From: Oryzobacter faecalis
GTDB taxonomy: Bacteria; Actinomycetota; Actinomycetes; Actinomycetales; Dermatophilaceae
Direction: 5' to 3'
Assembly (NCBI RefSeq): GCF_046764005.1
Contig: NZ_JBKOFW010000007.1
Location: 1 to 64,000, forward strand
Length of the DNA: 64,000 nucleotides
This document shows positions 51,501 to 59,509 of this stretch, in pieces. The translations under genes and the position numbers were made by a program. The stretch's first letter is position 1, and every line of letters starts with the position of its first letter. Under the pieces are notes generated by a model. It saw nothing but the letters and a program-made list of their open reading frames with translations. It did not search any database and was not told where the DNA came from.

Positions 51501-53275
51501 GTGCCGAGGGTGAACAGGTCGCCGACGCGCGACTCGTAGACCATCTCCTCGTCGAGCTCGCCGACCCGCCGCCCCGGCCCCTCGCCCGTGGCGAGGAAGA
51601 CAGCGAACAGGCCGCGGTCGGGGATCGTGCCGCCCGACGTCACCGCGAGGCGCTGCGCCCCGCGCCGCCCGGTGAGCACGTCGGACAGGCGGTCCCAGGT
51701 GATGCGCGCCCGCAGCTCGGCGAAGTCCTCGCTGGGGTAGCGGCCGGCGAGCATGTCGAGCACCGACTCGAGGACGGGCCGGGTGAGCGTGGCGTACGGC
51801 GCCGACCGGCGGGCGAGGGCGAGGACGTCGTCGACGGCCCAGTCGTCGAGGGCGCACATGGCGACGACCTGCTGGGCGAGGACGTCGAGCGGGGTCGACG
51901 GCACGTGGAGGGCCTCGATCTCGCCGGCGAGCATCCGCTCGACGACGACGGCCGTCTGGACGAGGTCACCGCGGAACTTCGGGAAGAGCACCCCGCGGGA
52001 CACGGCGCCGACCTGGTGCCCGGCGCGCCCGACGCGCTGCAGCCCCGACGCGACCGACGGCGGCGACTCGACCTGGACGACGAGGTCGACCGCGCCCATG
52101 TCGATGCCGAGCTCGAGGCTGCTCGTGGCGACGACGGCCGGGAGTCGCCCGGACTTCAGCTCCTCCTCGATGCTCGCCCGCTGCTCCTTGCTCACCGACC
52201 CGTGGTGCGCCCGCGCCAGCACCGCAGGGGCCCCCGAGGACTGGCCGGACTGCGCCATGACCGCCGCGGGCGTGCCCGTGAGCGCGGCGGGCCGCGGTGT
52301 CGCGTCGGCGGCCCCCACGGTGTCGGCGCCGCCGGCGGCCTCGGTGCGCTCCTCCCAGATCTCGTTGAGCCGGGTGGTGAGCCGCTCGGCGAGACGGCGG
52401 CTGTTGGAGAACACGAGCGTGGAGGTGTGGTCGGCGACGAGGTCGACGATCCGCTCCTCGACGTGCGGCCAGATGGAGGCCCGCCGCTCCTGGCCCGACG
52501 CCGCGCCCGCGAGGTCGCCGGTGGGCTGCCCGAGCTCGGCCATGTCCGGGACGGGGACGACCACCGTGAGGTCCCACTCCTTGGTCGACGGAGGCTGGAC
52601 GACCTCGACGGGCCGTCCGCCGGCGAGGTAGCGCGCGACCTCCTCGACCGGCCGGACGGTGGCGGACAGCCCGATCCGCTGCGCCGGCGCCCCGAGCAGC
52701 GCGTCGAGGCGCTCGAGGGACAACGCCAGGTGCGCCCCGCGCTTGGTGCCGGCGAGGGCGTGGACCTCGTCGACGATGACGGTCTCGACCCCGGCCAGCG
52801 CCTCGCGCGCCGCGGACGTGAGGAGGAGGAAGAGGGACTCCGGGGTGGTGATGAGGACGTCGGTGGGCGTGCGGGCGAACGCCCGCCGCTCGTCGGCCGG
52901 GGTGTCGCCCGAGCGGACCGAGACGGTGATGTCGGGCTCGGCCAGCCCGAGCCGGGTGGCGGCGTGCCGGATGCCGACGAGCGGGCTGCGCAGGTTGCGC
53001 TCGACGTCGACGGCGAGGGCCTTCATCGGCGAGACGTAGAGGACGCGGCACCGGCGCAGCCGCTCCTCGGGCACCGGCTGCGAGGCGAGCCGGTCCAGGG
53101 CCCAGAGGAAGGCCGAGAGCGTCTTGCCGGAGCCGGTGGGCGCGACGACGAGGGCGTGGTGCCCGCCGCTCACCGCCTCCCAGGCGCCGGCCTGGGCCGC
53201 GGTGGGTGCGCTGAAGCTTCCCCGGAACCACGCGGCCGTGGCGGGGGAGAACCGGTCGAGGACGTCGTCTGCCAT
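48563..53275 (-). CDS. lhr: Large helicase-related protein Lhr
   Basis: 1570 residues, full length for actinobacterial Lhr. Walker A VVAPTGSGKTLSAFLW near residue 45, DEVH box VIVDEVHALAGTKRG near 172, GIDMGAVDLVVQVESPPSVASGLQRVGRAGHQVG in RecA domain 2. The long winged-helix and Lhr C-terminal region follow. It is a 3'-5' DNA/RNA-DNA translocase linked to mutagen resistance and repair; the C-terminal part of Lhr relatives assembles oligomers and has uracil-glycosylase reports in some species. Monocistronic by context. Confidence 0.94.
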   Translation of the reverse strand: MADDVLDRFSPATAAWFRGSFSAPTAAQAGAWEAVSGGHHALVVAPTGSGKTLSAFLWALDRLASQPVPEERLRRCRVLYVSPMKALAVDVERNLRSPLVGIRHAATRLGLAEPDITVSVRSGDTPADERRAFARTPTDVLITTPESLFLLLTSAAREALAGVETVIVDEVHALAGTKRGAHLALSLERLDALLGAPAQRIGLSATVRPVEEVARYLAGGRPVEVVQPPSTKEWDLTVVVPVPDMAELGQPTGDLAGAASGQERRASIWPHVEERIVDLVADHTSTLVFSNSRRLAERLTTRLNEIWEERTEAAGGADTVGAADATPRPAALTGTPAAVMAQSGQSSGAPAVLARAHHGSVSKEQRASIEEELKSGRLPAVVATSSLELGIDMGAVDLVVQVESPPSVASGLQRVGRAGHQVGAVSRGVLFPKFRGDLVQTAVVVERMLAGEIEALHVPSTPLDVLAQQVVAMCALDDWAVDDVLALARRSAPYATLTRPVLESVLDMLAGRYPSEDFAELRARITWDRLSDVLTGRRGAQRLAVTSGGTIPDRGLFAVFLATGEGPGRRVGELDEEMVYESRVGDLFTLGTTTWRIEDITHDRVLVTPAPGLPGRLPFWKGDSQGRPAELGRAVGAFVREVEGLPPADARARVRAAGLDDWAADNLLTYLREQREATGHVPDDRTIVVERFRDELGDWRIAVHSPFGAQVHAPWALAVSARMRDRFGVDVQAMHGDDGIVLRLPDLELDEVDGVGGPGGRGVGRELLDLVTLDPDDVRALVTEEIGGSALFASRFRECAARALLLPRRRPDRRQPLWQQRQRASQLLEVASRYPTFPIVLEAVRECVQDVFDVPGLVDLMRDIGSRRVTVVDVESATPSPFAKSLLFGYVAQFLYEGDSPLAERRAAALALDPSLLAELLGTSEGLALRDLLDAEQVARTEAELQRLTPERAARDADDVLDLVRGLGPLSTEAVLTRCREGTTGDDVERWLGGLREQRQVIEVRVAGEQRWAAVEDASRLRDALGVSLPPGVAQAFLEPVDDPLGDLVARYARTHAPFHATEVARAYGLGIAVVHAALARLVSSGRVVEGELLPTGGGGSEFCDAEVLRMLRRRSLAALRAEVEPVTPVELSRFLQGWQGVGGRLRGRDGLLRVLEQLSGAVLPASAVESLVLPARVAGYTPGLLDELLASGEVVWCGHGSLPGDDGWVSLHAADSAHLTLPGPDPDRVPGELGTAVLDVLAGGGAHFFRTLSDAVGSTDDEALAETLWDLVWAGRVTGDTFAPVRALLAGGRTAHRRAAAGPRRSRYGGRRGPLGALGASSTRPSLPTRSGPPRVTGRWSLLPPVDDDATLRAFATAELLLDRHGVLTRGAVAAEDVPGGFAGVYRVLGKAEEAGRVRRGYFVEGLGASQFGTTGAVDRLRGASGGAADRSRREGAEVVVLAASDPANPYGAALAWPDRAVDPADDDTAPRRRHQPGRKAGAVVVLVDGDLVLYVERGGRTLLTFAEDPDLLVAAARALATAVREGSLGRLSVEKADGGALLGSGHPVVAALEEAGFHLTPRGLRIRR

Positions 53276-53325
53276 GTGCCGCCCAGCCTGCCACCCCGTA
53301 CCGACACGGCCCCGTCCCCACGGCA

Positions 53326-53357
53326 GGGCGGCGGCGCGGTCCCCCGCGCCGCCGCCC
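53326..53357. terminator. Strong hairpin between lhr and the secreted-protein pair
   Basis: A perfect 14-bp GC-only stem (53326-53339 with 53344-53357) and a TCCC loop, placed just after the secreted-protein genes in their direction of transcription. Confidence 0.75.
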
Positions 53358-53377
53358 CGGTGTCGGTCGCTCGGACG

Positions 53378-53809
53378 TCAGGGAGCCACGACGAGGGTGC
53401 GCGTCTCGCAGTCGTCGAAGCCCCAGACCTCCTGGCACACCTTCACGAAGGCGAGCTCGTTGCCGTACATCGTCCAGCGGGCGGTGTCGAACCCGACGCT
53501 GCCCCCGCAGACCCGCGGCTTGGCGTCGAACCAGTGCTCCGAGCCGCTGACGTCGTCCCACGGCTTGGGGTTCTGGTAGCCGAACTTCACGTAGCCGCAC
53601 TCGCCCGACTTCACGGTGAGCGTGCCCCGGAACTCGAGCTTGTTGTCGACGTAGGAGGAGTAGAAGCTGCCCGAGGCCTTGGCGACCGTCGTGCCGCCGT
53701 CGACCTCGGAGATGGAGAAGCTCTGCCAGCTGCCGGCCCAGGCCATCGGCGCCGTCCAGAGGGCCAGGGCCGCGATCGCGGCCCCGATGCTCAGTCCGCG
53801 TCCACGCAT
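53378..53809 (-). CDS. Secreted protein with four cysteines, unknown family (second of pair)
   Basis: 143 residues. Signal peptide MRGRGLSIGAAIAALALW with cleavage near MAWAGS. The mature domain (~115 residues) looks like a beta-sandwich: WQSFSISEVDGGTTVAKASGSFYSS, LEFRGTLTVKSGECGYVKFGY, and Cys pairs in CGY, VCGG, VCQE and DDCET. The ATG at 53809 lies 19 bp inside the preceding gene, so translation is coupled. No homologous family recognised; the role is likely extracellular. Confidence 0.65.
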   Translation of the reverse strand: MRGRGLSIGAAIAALALWTAPMAWAGSWQSFSISEVDGGTTVAKASGSFYSSYVDNKLEFRGTLTVKSGECGYVKFGYQNPKPWDDVSGSEHWFDAKPRVCGGSVGFDTARWTMYGNELAFVKVCQEVWGFDDCETRTLVVAP

Positions 53810-54378
53810 GCGTATGCATCCATTCCCAGGCCGGAGCCCGCGTAGGACCGCACGTGGACCTTGCCGCACACCTTCTCGGTGTCGCCGAACGTGCCGTCGT
53901 CGAAGGTCCAGGTCTCGCCGGACCCGATGGTGAACTGGGCGATGCCGTCCGAACCGGTCCACACCTCGGTCTGGTGGATCGTCAGCGTCTTGGCGCTGCC
54001 CGACCCCGTGCAGCTGACGCTGGCCGGGAAGCCGACCCCGCAGTTGATGCCCCAGCCCTCGGCGGTGATGGTCCACGTCATGCTGACCTTCTCGCTCGTC
54101 GGGTTGCCGTTGCAGTTCGTCGTCTTCAGGCGGGCGGTGTTGTTCCAGTTGCCCGCCGAGTTCTTCCCGCCCGGGAGCTTGACGGTGCTCCAGCTGTCGT
54201 TCGCCGTGGTGCGGACGTCGAGCCGGAAGTGCGACCCGCTGCCCGAGAAGTTGCAGCCCGCCGAGTCCTTCCACCCGTGCTGTGCCGCCGCGAGGGCCGC
54301 CTGGCCGGACGCGACGAGCAGGACGGCGGACAGTGCGGCGACGGACGCGATGCGCCGTCGCCGACGTGGTGATGCCAT
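53791..54378 (-). CDS. Secreted cysteine-containing protein, unknown family (first of pair)
   Basis: 195 residues. Signal peptide with an Arg-rich n-region (SPRRRRRIASVAALSAVLL) and cleavage near ALAAAQ. The mature part has six Cys (GCNF, NCNG, NCGV, SCTG, VCGK, ACVD) and many Thr/Ser/Trp strands (SMTWTITAEGWGINC, QTEVWTGSDGIAQFTIG), suggesting a disulfide-stabilised beta fold. GGAGG lies 5 nt before the ATG at 54378. Encoded just upstream of, and overlapping, the second secreted gene; the two may form a complex. The gap to 54506 upstream shows no further gene. Confidence 0.65.
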   Translation of the reverse strand: MASPRRRRRIASVAALSAVLLVASGQAALAAAQHGWKDSAGCNFSGSGSHFRLDVRTTANDSWSTVKLPGGKNSAGNWNNTARLKTTNCNGNPTSEKVSMTWTITAEGWGINCGVGFPASVSCTGSGSAKTLTIHQTEVWTGSDGIAQFTIGSGETWTFDDGTFGDTEKVCGKVHVRSYAGSGLGMDAYACVDAD

Positions 54379-54506
54379 GGATGACCTCCGTGTGCGATGT
54401 GATCCCCCTGCACACGCCCCCCGGGCGCAGCGCGAAACTAGCAGCGCCGGACGCCGACGGACCCCGGATGGCGTGGCGCCACGCCGGGGACCTCGGGCGG
54501 TCGTCC

Positions 54507-55214
54507 TCAGGCGGTCGTCCTCCGGCGACGTGACCCGCCGGCGCGCAGGTCGACGACGTACGCGTCGTGGTCGGTGAGGTGGCGCCGCGAGGCCTTCATC
54601 TCCACCCGGCGCACGGTGCGGACCGACGTCCCCGCGGGCACGGCGACGTGGTCGATCGTCGACAGGCCGGCGACCCGGTGCGGGCACTCGGCGGTGACGA
54701 CCCGCAGGTCGAGCTTCTCCACCGCCTCCCGCAGGTGCTCGCGACCCTCGAGGCTGCCGGCGCGCTCGGGGCCGTGGAGGGCGTGGTTCCAGTCGCCGCC
54801 CCAGACCGTCGCCCCGCGGGGCAGGGAGTCGGCCAGCCGGCGCGTGACGGCCGCGGTCTTCTCGGCGGTCGTGCCGCCCTGCCACGGAGCCTCCCGCCCG
54901 CACGAGCGCCACGGCAGGACCGAGCTGCAGAAGACGAGCCCGCCGACGACCATCGCCGCGCTCGCCGGGTGGAGGTCGCCGTCCCAGCGGGCCACGGTGC
55001 GCACGCTGTCGCGGACGAGGACGGCCGCCCAGTGCCGCCCCGCCACCTGCGGGGCGACCGACCACGAGGCCCGGTACCCCGGGGGCACCGCCTCGTCGGG
55101 CACCTCGGTGAGCAGCCACACGTCGGCGCCCACGCGTTCCATGGCGGACTCGACCCGCGAGTCCCACCGTCCGTCGAGGTTCCAGGTCCCCACCCTGAGC
55201 AATGTGCTCGTCAC
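54507..55214 (-). CDS. Endonuclease/exonuclease/phosphatase family protein
   Basis: About 235 residues. The EEP fold is indicated by LRVGTWNLDGRWDSRVESAMERVGADVWLLTEV at the start, GATVWGGDWNHAL in the middle, and STIDHVAVP and HLTDHDAYVV at the end (the last giving the catalytic DH pair). It may be a metal-dependent nuclease or phosphatase. I take the GTG at 55214 because the conserved fold begins right after it; an ATG at 55268 would add 18 unconserved residues. Confidence 0.75.
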   Translation of the reverse strand: MTSTLLRVGTWNLDGRWDSRVESAMERVGADVWLLTEVPDEAVPPGYRASWSVAPQVAGRHWAAVLVRDSVRTVARWDGDLHPASAAMVVGGLVFCSSVLPWRSCGREAPWQGGTTAEKTAAVTRRLADSLPRGATVWGGDWNHALHGPERAGSLEGREHLREAVEKLDLRVVTAECPHRVAGLSTIDHVAVPAGTSVRTVRRVEMKASRRHLTDHDAYVVDLRAGGSRRRRTTA

Positions 55215-55316
55215 GAGGGTGGGTCTAACAGGGGACCGCCCTCCGGCGCAGGCGAATCGACCCACCATCGGTCGATCGGCCAGACCTCGGTGCGGGCCCG
55301 GTGACCCGGACCGCCC

Positions 55317-56375
55317 TCAGGCGCGCGGCTGCTGCTGGGTGATGCAGTGGATGCCGCCGCCCCGGTCGAACAGGGGCCGGGCGTCGACGCGGACGACGCG
55401 GTGCGGCCCCTCGTAGGTCGCCTCGAGGACCGCGAGCGACGCGTCGTCCTGCGGGTCCGCGTAGGTGCAGGCGACGATGCCGCCGTCGACGACGAGGTGG
55501 TTGATGTAGGACCAGTCGACCCAGCCCTCGCCGTCCTCGAGGGTCTTCGGGGCCGGGACCCGCACGACCTCGAGCGGCTCGCCCCGGGCGTCGCGCGCCG
55601 ACGACAGGAGTCCCTCGAGCTCGACGCACACCTCGTGGTCGGGGTGGGCCGCGTCCTCCTGCCAGTGGAGGAGGACGGTGCCCGGCGCCGCGAACGTCGC
55701 GACGATGTCGACGTGGCCGCGGGTGCCGAACTCGTCGTAGTCGCGCGTGAGCCCCCGCGGTAGCCAGATGCACGTCGTCGCGCCGATCGTGCGCGCCAGC
55801 TCGGCCTCGACGGCCTCGCGGGAGAGCCCGGGGTTGCGGCCCGGGTCGAGCTGGACGGTCTCGGTGAGCAGGACCGTGCCGGCGCCGTCGACGTGGATGC
55901 CGCCGCCCTCGTTGACGAGGTCGGAGCCGATGCGCTCGACCCCGGCGCGCTCGGCGACGAACGCCCCGATCCGGGCGTCGCGCTCCCACGTCGCCCACGA
56001 CTGCGCGCCCCAGCCGTTGAAGACCCAGTCGACGGCACCGAGGCGGCCGTCGTCACCGACGACGAAGGTGGGCCCGATGTCCCGCATCCACGCGTCGTCG
56101 AGCGGGGCCTCGACGACCTCGATGCCGTGGGCGGTCGGCCCGCCGCGGCCCACCCACTCCCGGGCGACGGCGGCGGCCGCGGGGTCGGCCACGAGGACGA
56201 CCGGCTCGAAGCCGGCGACGGCCCGGGCCACGGCGGCCCACGTGGCGCGCGCGACGTCGGCGTCCTCCTCGGTGTCGCCGAGGGTGTAGCCCGCCGAGGG
56301 CCACGCCATCCAGGTGCGCTCGTGCGGCGCCCACTCGGGCGGCATCCGCCAGGCGCCGGGCACCGGGGACGCCAC
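55317..56375 (-). CDS. aguA: Agmatine deiminase
   Basis: 352 residues of the peptidylarginine/agmatine deiminase family. MPPEWAPHERTWMAWPS, DDAWMRDIGPTFVV, NEGGGIHVDG, GHVDIVATF and the nucleophile Cys in GGGIHCITQQQP near the C-terminus. It hydrolyses agmatine to N-carbamoylputrescine and ammonia. Starts with GTG 3 bp after the aguB stop, so the two enzymes are in one operon and act in sequence. Confidence 0.93.
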   Translation of the reverse strand: MASPVPGAWRMPPEWAPHERTWMAWPSAGYTLGDTEEDADVARATWAAVARAVAGFEPVVLVADPAAAAVAREWVGRGGPTAHGIEVVEAPLDDAWMRDIGPTFVVGDDGRLGAVDWVFNGWGAQSWATWERDARIGAFVAERAGVERIGSDLVNEGGGIHVDGAGTVLLTETVQLDPGRNPGLSREAVEAELARTIGATTCIWLPRGLTRDYDEFGTRGHVDIVATFAAPGTVLLHWQEDAAHPDHEVCVELEGLLSSARDARGEPLEVVRVPAPKTLEDGEGWVDWSYINHLVVDGGIVACTYADPQDDASLAVLEATYEGPHRVVRVDARPLFDRGGGIHCITQQQPRA

Positions 56376-56378
56376 GGC

Positions 56379-57347
56379 TCAGCCCTCCCGGCGGTGCTCG
56401 GCGCGCACCGGCTCGGCGAGCGCGCCGTAGGAGTCCGGGCGGCGGGTCGCCAAGAAGGGGAAGAGGTCGAGCCAGTCCTGCCGCTGCGCGAGGTCGAGGT
56501 CGGCGACGAGGACGGCCGCCTCGTCGCGCGGGGCCCGGACGAGGACCCGGCCGTAGGGGTCGGCGATGAACGAGGAGCCGTAGAAGGTGATGAGTCCCTC
56601 GGTGCCGTACCGGTTCGGGACGACGACGAACAGGCCGCTCGCGATGGCGTGCCCGACGATCGTGTGCTCCCACAGCGGCTGGGTGTCGAAGTCGGGGTGG
56701 TCCGGCTCGGACCCGATGGCGGTCGGGTAGGCGAGCACCTGGGCGCCGCCGAGGCTGTAGGCGCGGGCGACCTCGGGGAACCACTCGTCCCAGCACGTGG
56801 GGAGGCCGACCTTCATCCCGAGCGCCGCGACGTCGTAGACGGGGTAGGCGTCGGTGGGCGGGCCCTGGCGGAAGTACTTGTCCTCGTAGTACCCGGCGGT
56901 GACCGGGATGTGGGTCTTGCGGGTGCGCCCGACGAGCGAGCCGTCGGGGGCGACGAGGACCGCCGTGTTGAACCCGAGGCCGTCGTCGGTGCCGTCGACC
57001 GCGGGCGCCTTCTCGTAGAGGCTGGCGTGGACGAACGCCCCGGTGGCCGCGGCGGCCTCGCGCGCGAACGCCATCGTCGGGCCGTCCTCGAGGGACTCGG
57101 CCGTGACGTCGGGGCGCCCGCTCGGCAGCGTGTCGGCGGGGTAGCGCGAGAGCGTGAGCTCGGGGAGGAAGACGACCCGGGCGCCGGCGTCGGCGGCCGT
57201 GCCGACCCCCTCGAGGAGGGTGGCGCGCAACCGGTCGGCGTCCTCGTCCCAGGCGTGCTGGACGAGTCCGACGCGGACCGGGGGGGCGGTGGGCTCGTGG
57301 ACGCGGGCCAGCGAGGTGGGCACCCCAGCGGCGGTGATCAGGCGCAT
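56379..57347 (-). CDS. aguB: N-carbamoylputrescine amidase (nitrilase superfamily)
   Basis: 322 residues. The Glu-Lys-Cys triad is visible: Glu in VVFLPELTLSRY, Lys in VGRTRKTHIP, Cys in GLPTCWDEWFPEVAR. DEWFPE and the neighbouring aguA point to carbamoylputrescine hydrolysis to putrescine. It begins at ATG 57347; residues 1-24 precede the fold and might not be translated. Confidence 0.9.
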   Translation of the reverse strand: MRLITAAGVPTSLARVHEPTAPPVRVGLVQHAWDEDADRLRATLLEGVGTAADAGARVVFLPELTLSRYPADTLPSGRPDVTAESLEDGPTMAFAREAAAATGAFVHASLYEKAPAVDGTDDGLGFNTAVLVAPDGSLVGRTRKTHIPVTAGYYEDKYFRQGPPTDAYPVYDVAALGMKVGLPTCWDEWFPEVARAYSLGGAQVLAYPTAIGSEPDHPDFDTQPLWEHTIVGHAIASGLFVVVPNRYGTEGLITFYGSSFIADPYGRVLVRAPRDEAAVLVADLDLAQRQDWLDLFPFLATRRPDSYGALAEPVRAEHRREG

Positions 57348-57393
57348 GGGGCCCAGTATGCCGCCCGCGCGAGGGGCCCCGACCGGCCCGGTG

Positions 57394-57399
57394 TAGCGT
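57394..57399 (+). promoter_or_regulatory. -10 element of the DUF3046 gene, leaderless
   Basis: TAGCGT ends 7 nt before the GTG at 57407. Confidence 0.5.
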
Positions 57400-57406
57400 C
57401 CCCGCC

Positions 57407-57628
57407 GTGCGCCTGTCGGAGTTCTGGTCCCGCATGGACGACGAGTTCGGGTCGGCCTACGCGTCCTCCCTGGCGCGCTCGCAGGTCATGGCCGAGCTCG
57501 GGGGCCGCACCGCGGTCGAGGCGCTCGAGGCCGGCGAGTCCCCGCGCACCGTCTGGTGGGCCCTCTGCGCGGCCATGGACGTGCCCGAGGAACGGCGCCA
57601 CGGCCGCCGCGACCCGCGCCGTCCCTGA
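57407..57628 (+). CDS. DUF3046 protein
   Basis: 73 residues, the usual size, with the family core MRLSEFWSRMDDEFGSAYASSLARSQVMAELGGRTAVEALEAGESPRTVWWALC. Function unknown. In many actinobacteria it sits immediately upstream of recA-recX; here an ABC transporter follows instead. Confidence 0.9.
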   Translation: MRLSEFWSRMDDEFGSAYASSLARSQVMAELGGRTAVEALEAGESPRTVWWALCAAMDVPEERRHGRRDPRRP

Positions 57629-57711
57629 GACGTCTCACAGCGAGACCCGCCGGACTGGCACGTCCGTGCCACCGGCCCTTCGCCCGAGGTGTGGTTGAAC
57701 GGGAAATCCTC

Positions 57712-57717
57712 TAGCGT
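57712..57717 (+). promoter_or_regulatory. -10 element of the ABC exporter operon, leaderless
   Basis: TAGCGT ends 6 nt before the GTG at 57724. Confidence 0.55.
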
Positions 57718-57723
57718 GCGGAC

Positions 57724-58653
57724 GTGACTGACGACGTCCTGCTGCGCGCGCGGGGGCTGACGAAGCGCTTCGGCGACTTCACGGCCGTCGACGCCGTCGA
57801 CGTCGAGGTCAACCGGGGTGAGGCCTTCGGGTTCCTCGGTCCCAACGGGGCCGGCAAGTCCTCGACGATGCGGATGATCGGCTGCGTCTCGCCGGTCACC
57901 GCGGGCGAGCTGACGATCCTCGGCATGGACCCCGCCACCCACGGCCCGCAGATCCGCGCCCGGCTCGGCGTCTGCCCGCAGCGCGACATCCTCGACGAGG
58001 ACCTCTCCGTCGAGGAGAACCTCTGGGTCTACGGGCGCTTCTTCGGCCTCTCGCGCTCCGAGGTGCGCGAGCGCGCCGACGAGCTGCTCGACTTCGCCCA
58101 GCTGACCGACCGGCGCCACGAGCGCGTCGAGCCGCTGTCCGGGGGCATGAAGCGCCGGCTCACCATCGCCAGGTCCCTGATGAACAACCCGGAGGTGCTC
58201 CTCCTCGACGAGCCGACGACGGGCCTGGACCCGCAGGCGCGGCACATCCTGTGGGACCGCCTGTTCCGCCTCAAGCGCAGCGGCGTCACCCTCATCGTCA
58301 CGACGCACTACATGGACGAGGCCGAGCAGCTGTGCGACCGGCTCGTCGTCATGGACCACGGGCGGATCGTCGCCGAGGGCAGCCCGCGCGAGCTCATCGC
58401 GTCCTACTCCACGCGCGAGGTCGTCGAGCTGCGGTTCGACGCCGACGAGCAGGAGCGGTTCGTCGGTGACGTCGACGGGGTCGGCAAGCGCCTGGAGATC
58501 CTCCCCGACCGGCTCCTCGTCTACACCGAGGACGGCGACAGCGCCCTCGCCGAGCTCCACGCGCGCGGTGTCGCGCCGCTCTCCTCGCTGGTGCGACGCT
58601 CCTCCCTCGAGGACGTCTTCCTCTTCCTCACCGGCCGCACCCTCGTCGACTGA
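57724..58653 (+). CDS. ABC transporter ATP-binding protein (exporter, DrrA/NodI-like)
   Basis: 309 residues. Walker A GPNGAGKSS near residue 40, signature LSGGMKRRL near 139, Walker B VLLLDEPTTGLDPQ near 160, and a ~75-residue C-terminal extension (VVELRFDADEQERFVG ... SSLEDVFLFLTGRTL) typical of the DrrA/NodI class. It powers export with the two membrane proteins that follow. Substrate unknown. Confidence 0.92.
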   Translation: MTDDVLLRARGLTKRFGDFTAVDAVDVEVNRGEAFGFLGPNGAGKSSTMRMIGCVSPVTAGELTILGMDPATHGPQIRARLGVCPQRDILDEDLSVEENLWVYGRFFGLSRSEVRERADELLDFAQLTDRRHERVEPLSGGMKRRLTIARSLMNNPEVLLLDEPTTGLDPQARHILWDRLFRLKRSGVTLIVTTHYMDEAEQLCDRLVVMDHGRIVAEGSPRELIASYSTREVVELRFDADEQERFVGDVDGVGKRLEILPDRLLVYTEDGDSALAELHARGVAPLSSLVRRSSLEDVFLFLTGRTLVD

Positions 58654-58660
58654 CCCCTCG

Positions 58661-59509
58661 ATGACGACGCCGATCCGCCCCACGACCCTCGCGCTCCCGA
58701 GTGGTCGCCTCGCGCCCGGCCCCCGGCCCCCGCTCGGCCTCGGCGAGCGGCTCGTCGCCGTCACCGGGCACCACCTCCTCGTCTACCGTCGCACGTGGAA
58801 GGGCTCGGTCGTCGGCCGCCTCCTCAGCCCGCTGCTGTTCCTGCTGTCGATGGGCGTCGGGCTCGGCGCGCTCGTCGACTCCGGGGCGAACGGCCCCGGG
58901 GGCGTGCCGTACCTGCAGTACGTGGCGCCCGCCCTCGTGGCGGTCCAGGCGATGTGGCTGGCCTTCGGGGAGTCGACGTACCCCGTCATGGGGTACCTGA
59001 AGTGGAACCAGATGTACGCGGGGATGCTCGCCTCGCCGCTCGGGGTCGTCGAGGTCCTCGGCGGGCACCTGCTCGTCGTGTCCTTCCACCTCGCCTCGGC
59101 GACGGCGGCCTTCGTCGCCATCGGCAGCCTCCTCGGGGCGTTCACCTCGTGGTGGGTGCTCGCGACGATCCCGCTCGCCACCCTCACCGGGCTGGCCTTC
59201 GCCGTCCCGACCTTCGCCCTCGCGGCCCGGCTCGACAGCGACAACGGCTTCGGCGTCCTCAACCGGTTCGTCATGTCCCCGCTCATGCTCTTCTCGGGCA
59301 CGTTCTTCCCCGTCTCCTCGCTGCCGGCCGTCCTCGAGCCCGTCGCGTGGGTCACCCCGCTCTGGCACGGGGTCGAGCTGTGCCGGGCGGCGTCCGCGGG
59401 CCTCGCGCCGGGTGCCGCGGGCGCCGGGCACCTGCTCGTCCTCGTCGCCTGGGTCCTGGCCGGGTGGGTGCTCGCCCGCCGGGGCTTCACGAAGCGGCTC
59501 GTGACGTGA
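58661..59509 (+). CDS. ABC-2 type transporter permease, first
   Basis: 282 residues with six membrane segments of the ABC-2/NodJ type: RLLSPLLFLLSMGVGLGALVD, YVAPALVAVQAMWLAFGES, MSPLMLFSGTFFPVSSLPAVLEPVAWVTPLWHGVEL. Starts 7 nt after the ATPase gene. Confidence 0.9.
   Translation: MTTPIRPTTLALPSGRLAPGPRPPLGLGERLVAVTGHHLLVYRRTWKGSVVGRLLSPLLFLLSMGVGLGALVDSGANGPGGVPYLQYVAPALVAVQAMWLAFGESTYPVMGYLKWNQMYAGMLASPLGVVEVLGGHLLVVSFHLASATAAFVAIGSLLGAFTSWWVLATIPLATLTGLAFAVPTFALAARLDSDNGFGVLNRFVMSPLMLFSGTFFPVSSLPAVLEPVAWVTPLWHGVELCRAASAGLAPGAAGAGHLLVLVAWVLAGWVLARRGFTKRLVT

Noticed and set aside
51071..53845. A 924-codon plus-strand frame opposite lhr
   Set aside because: Shadow frame; runs through the terminator hairpin at 53326 and into the secreted-protein genes.
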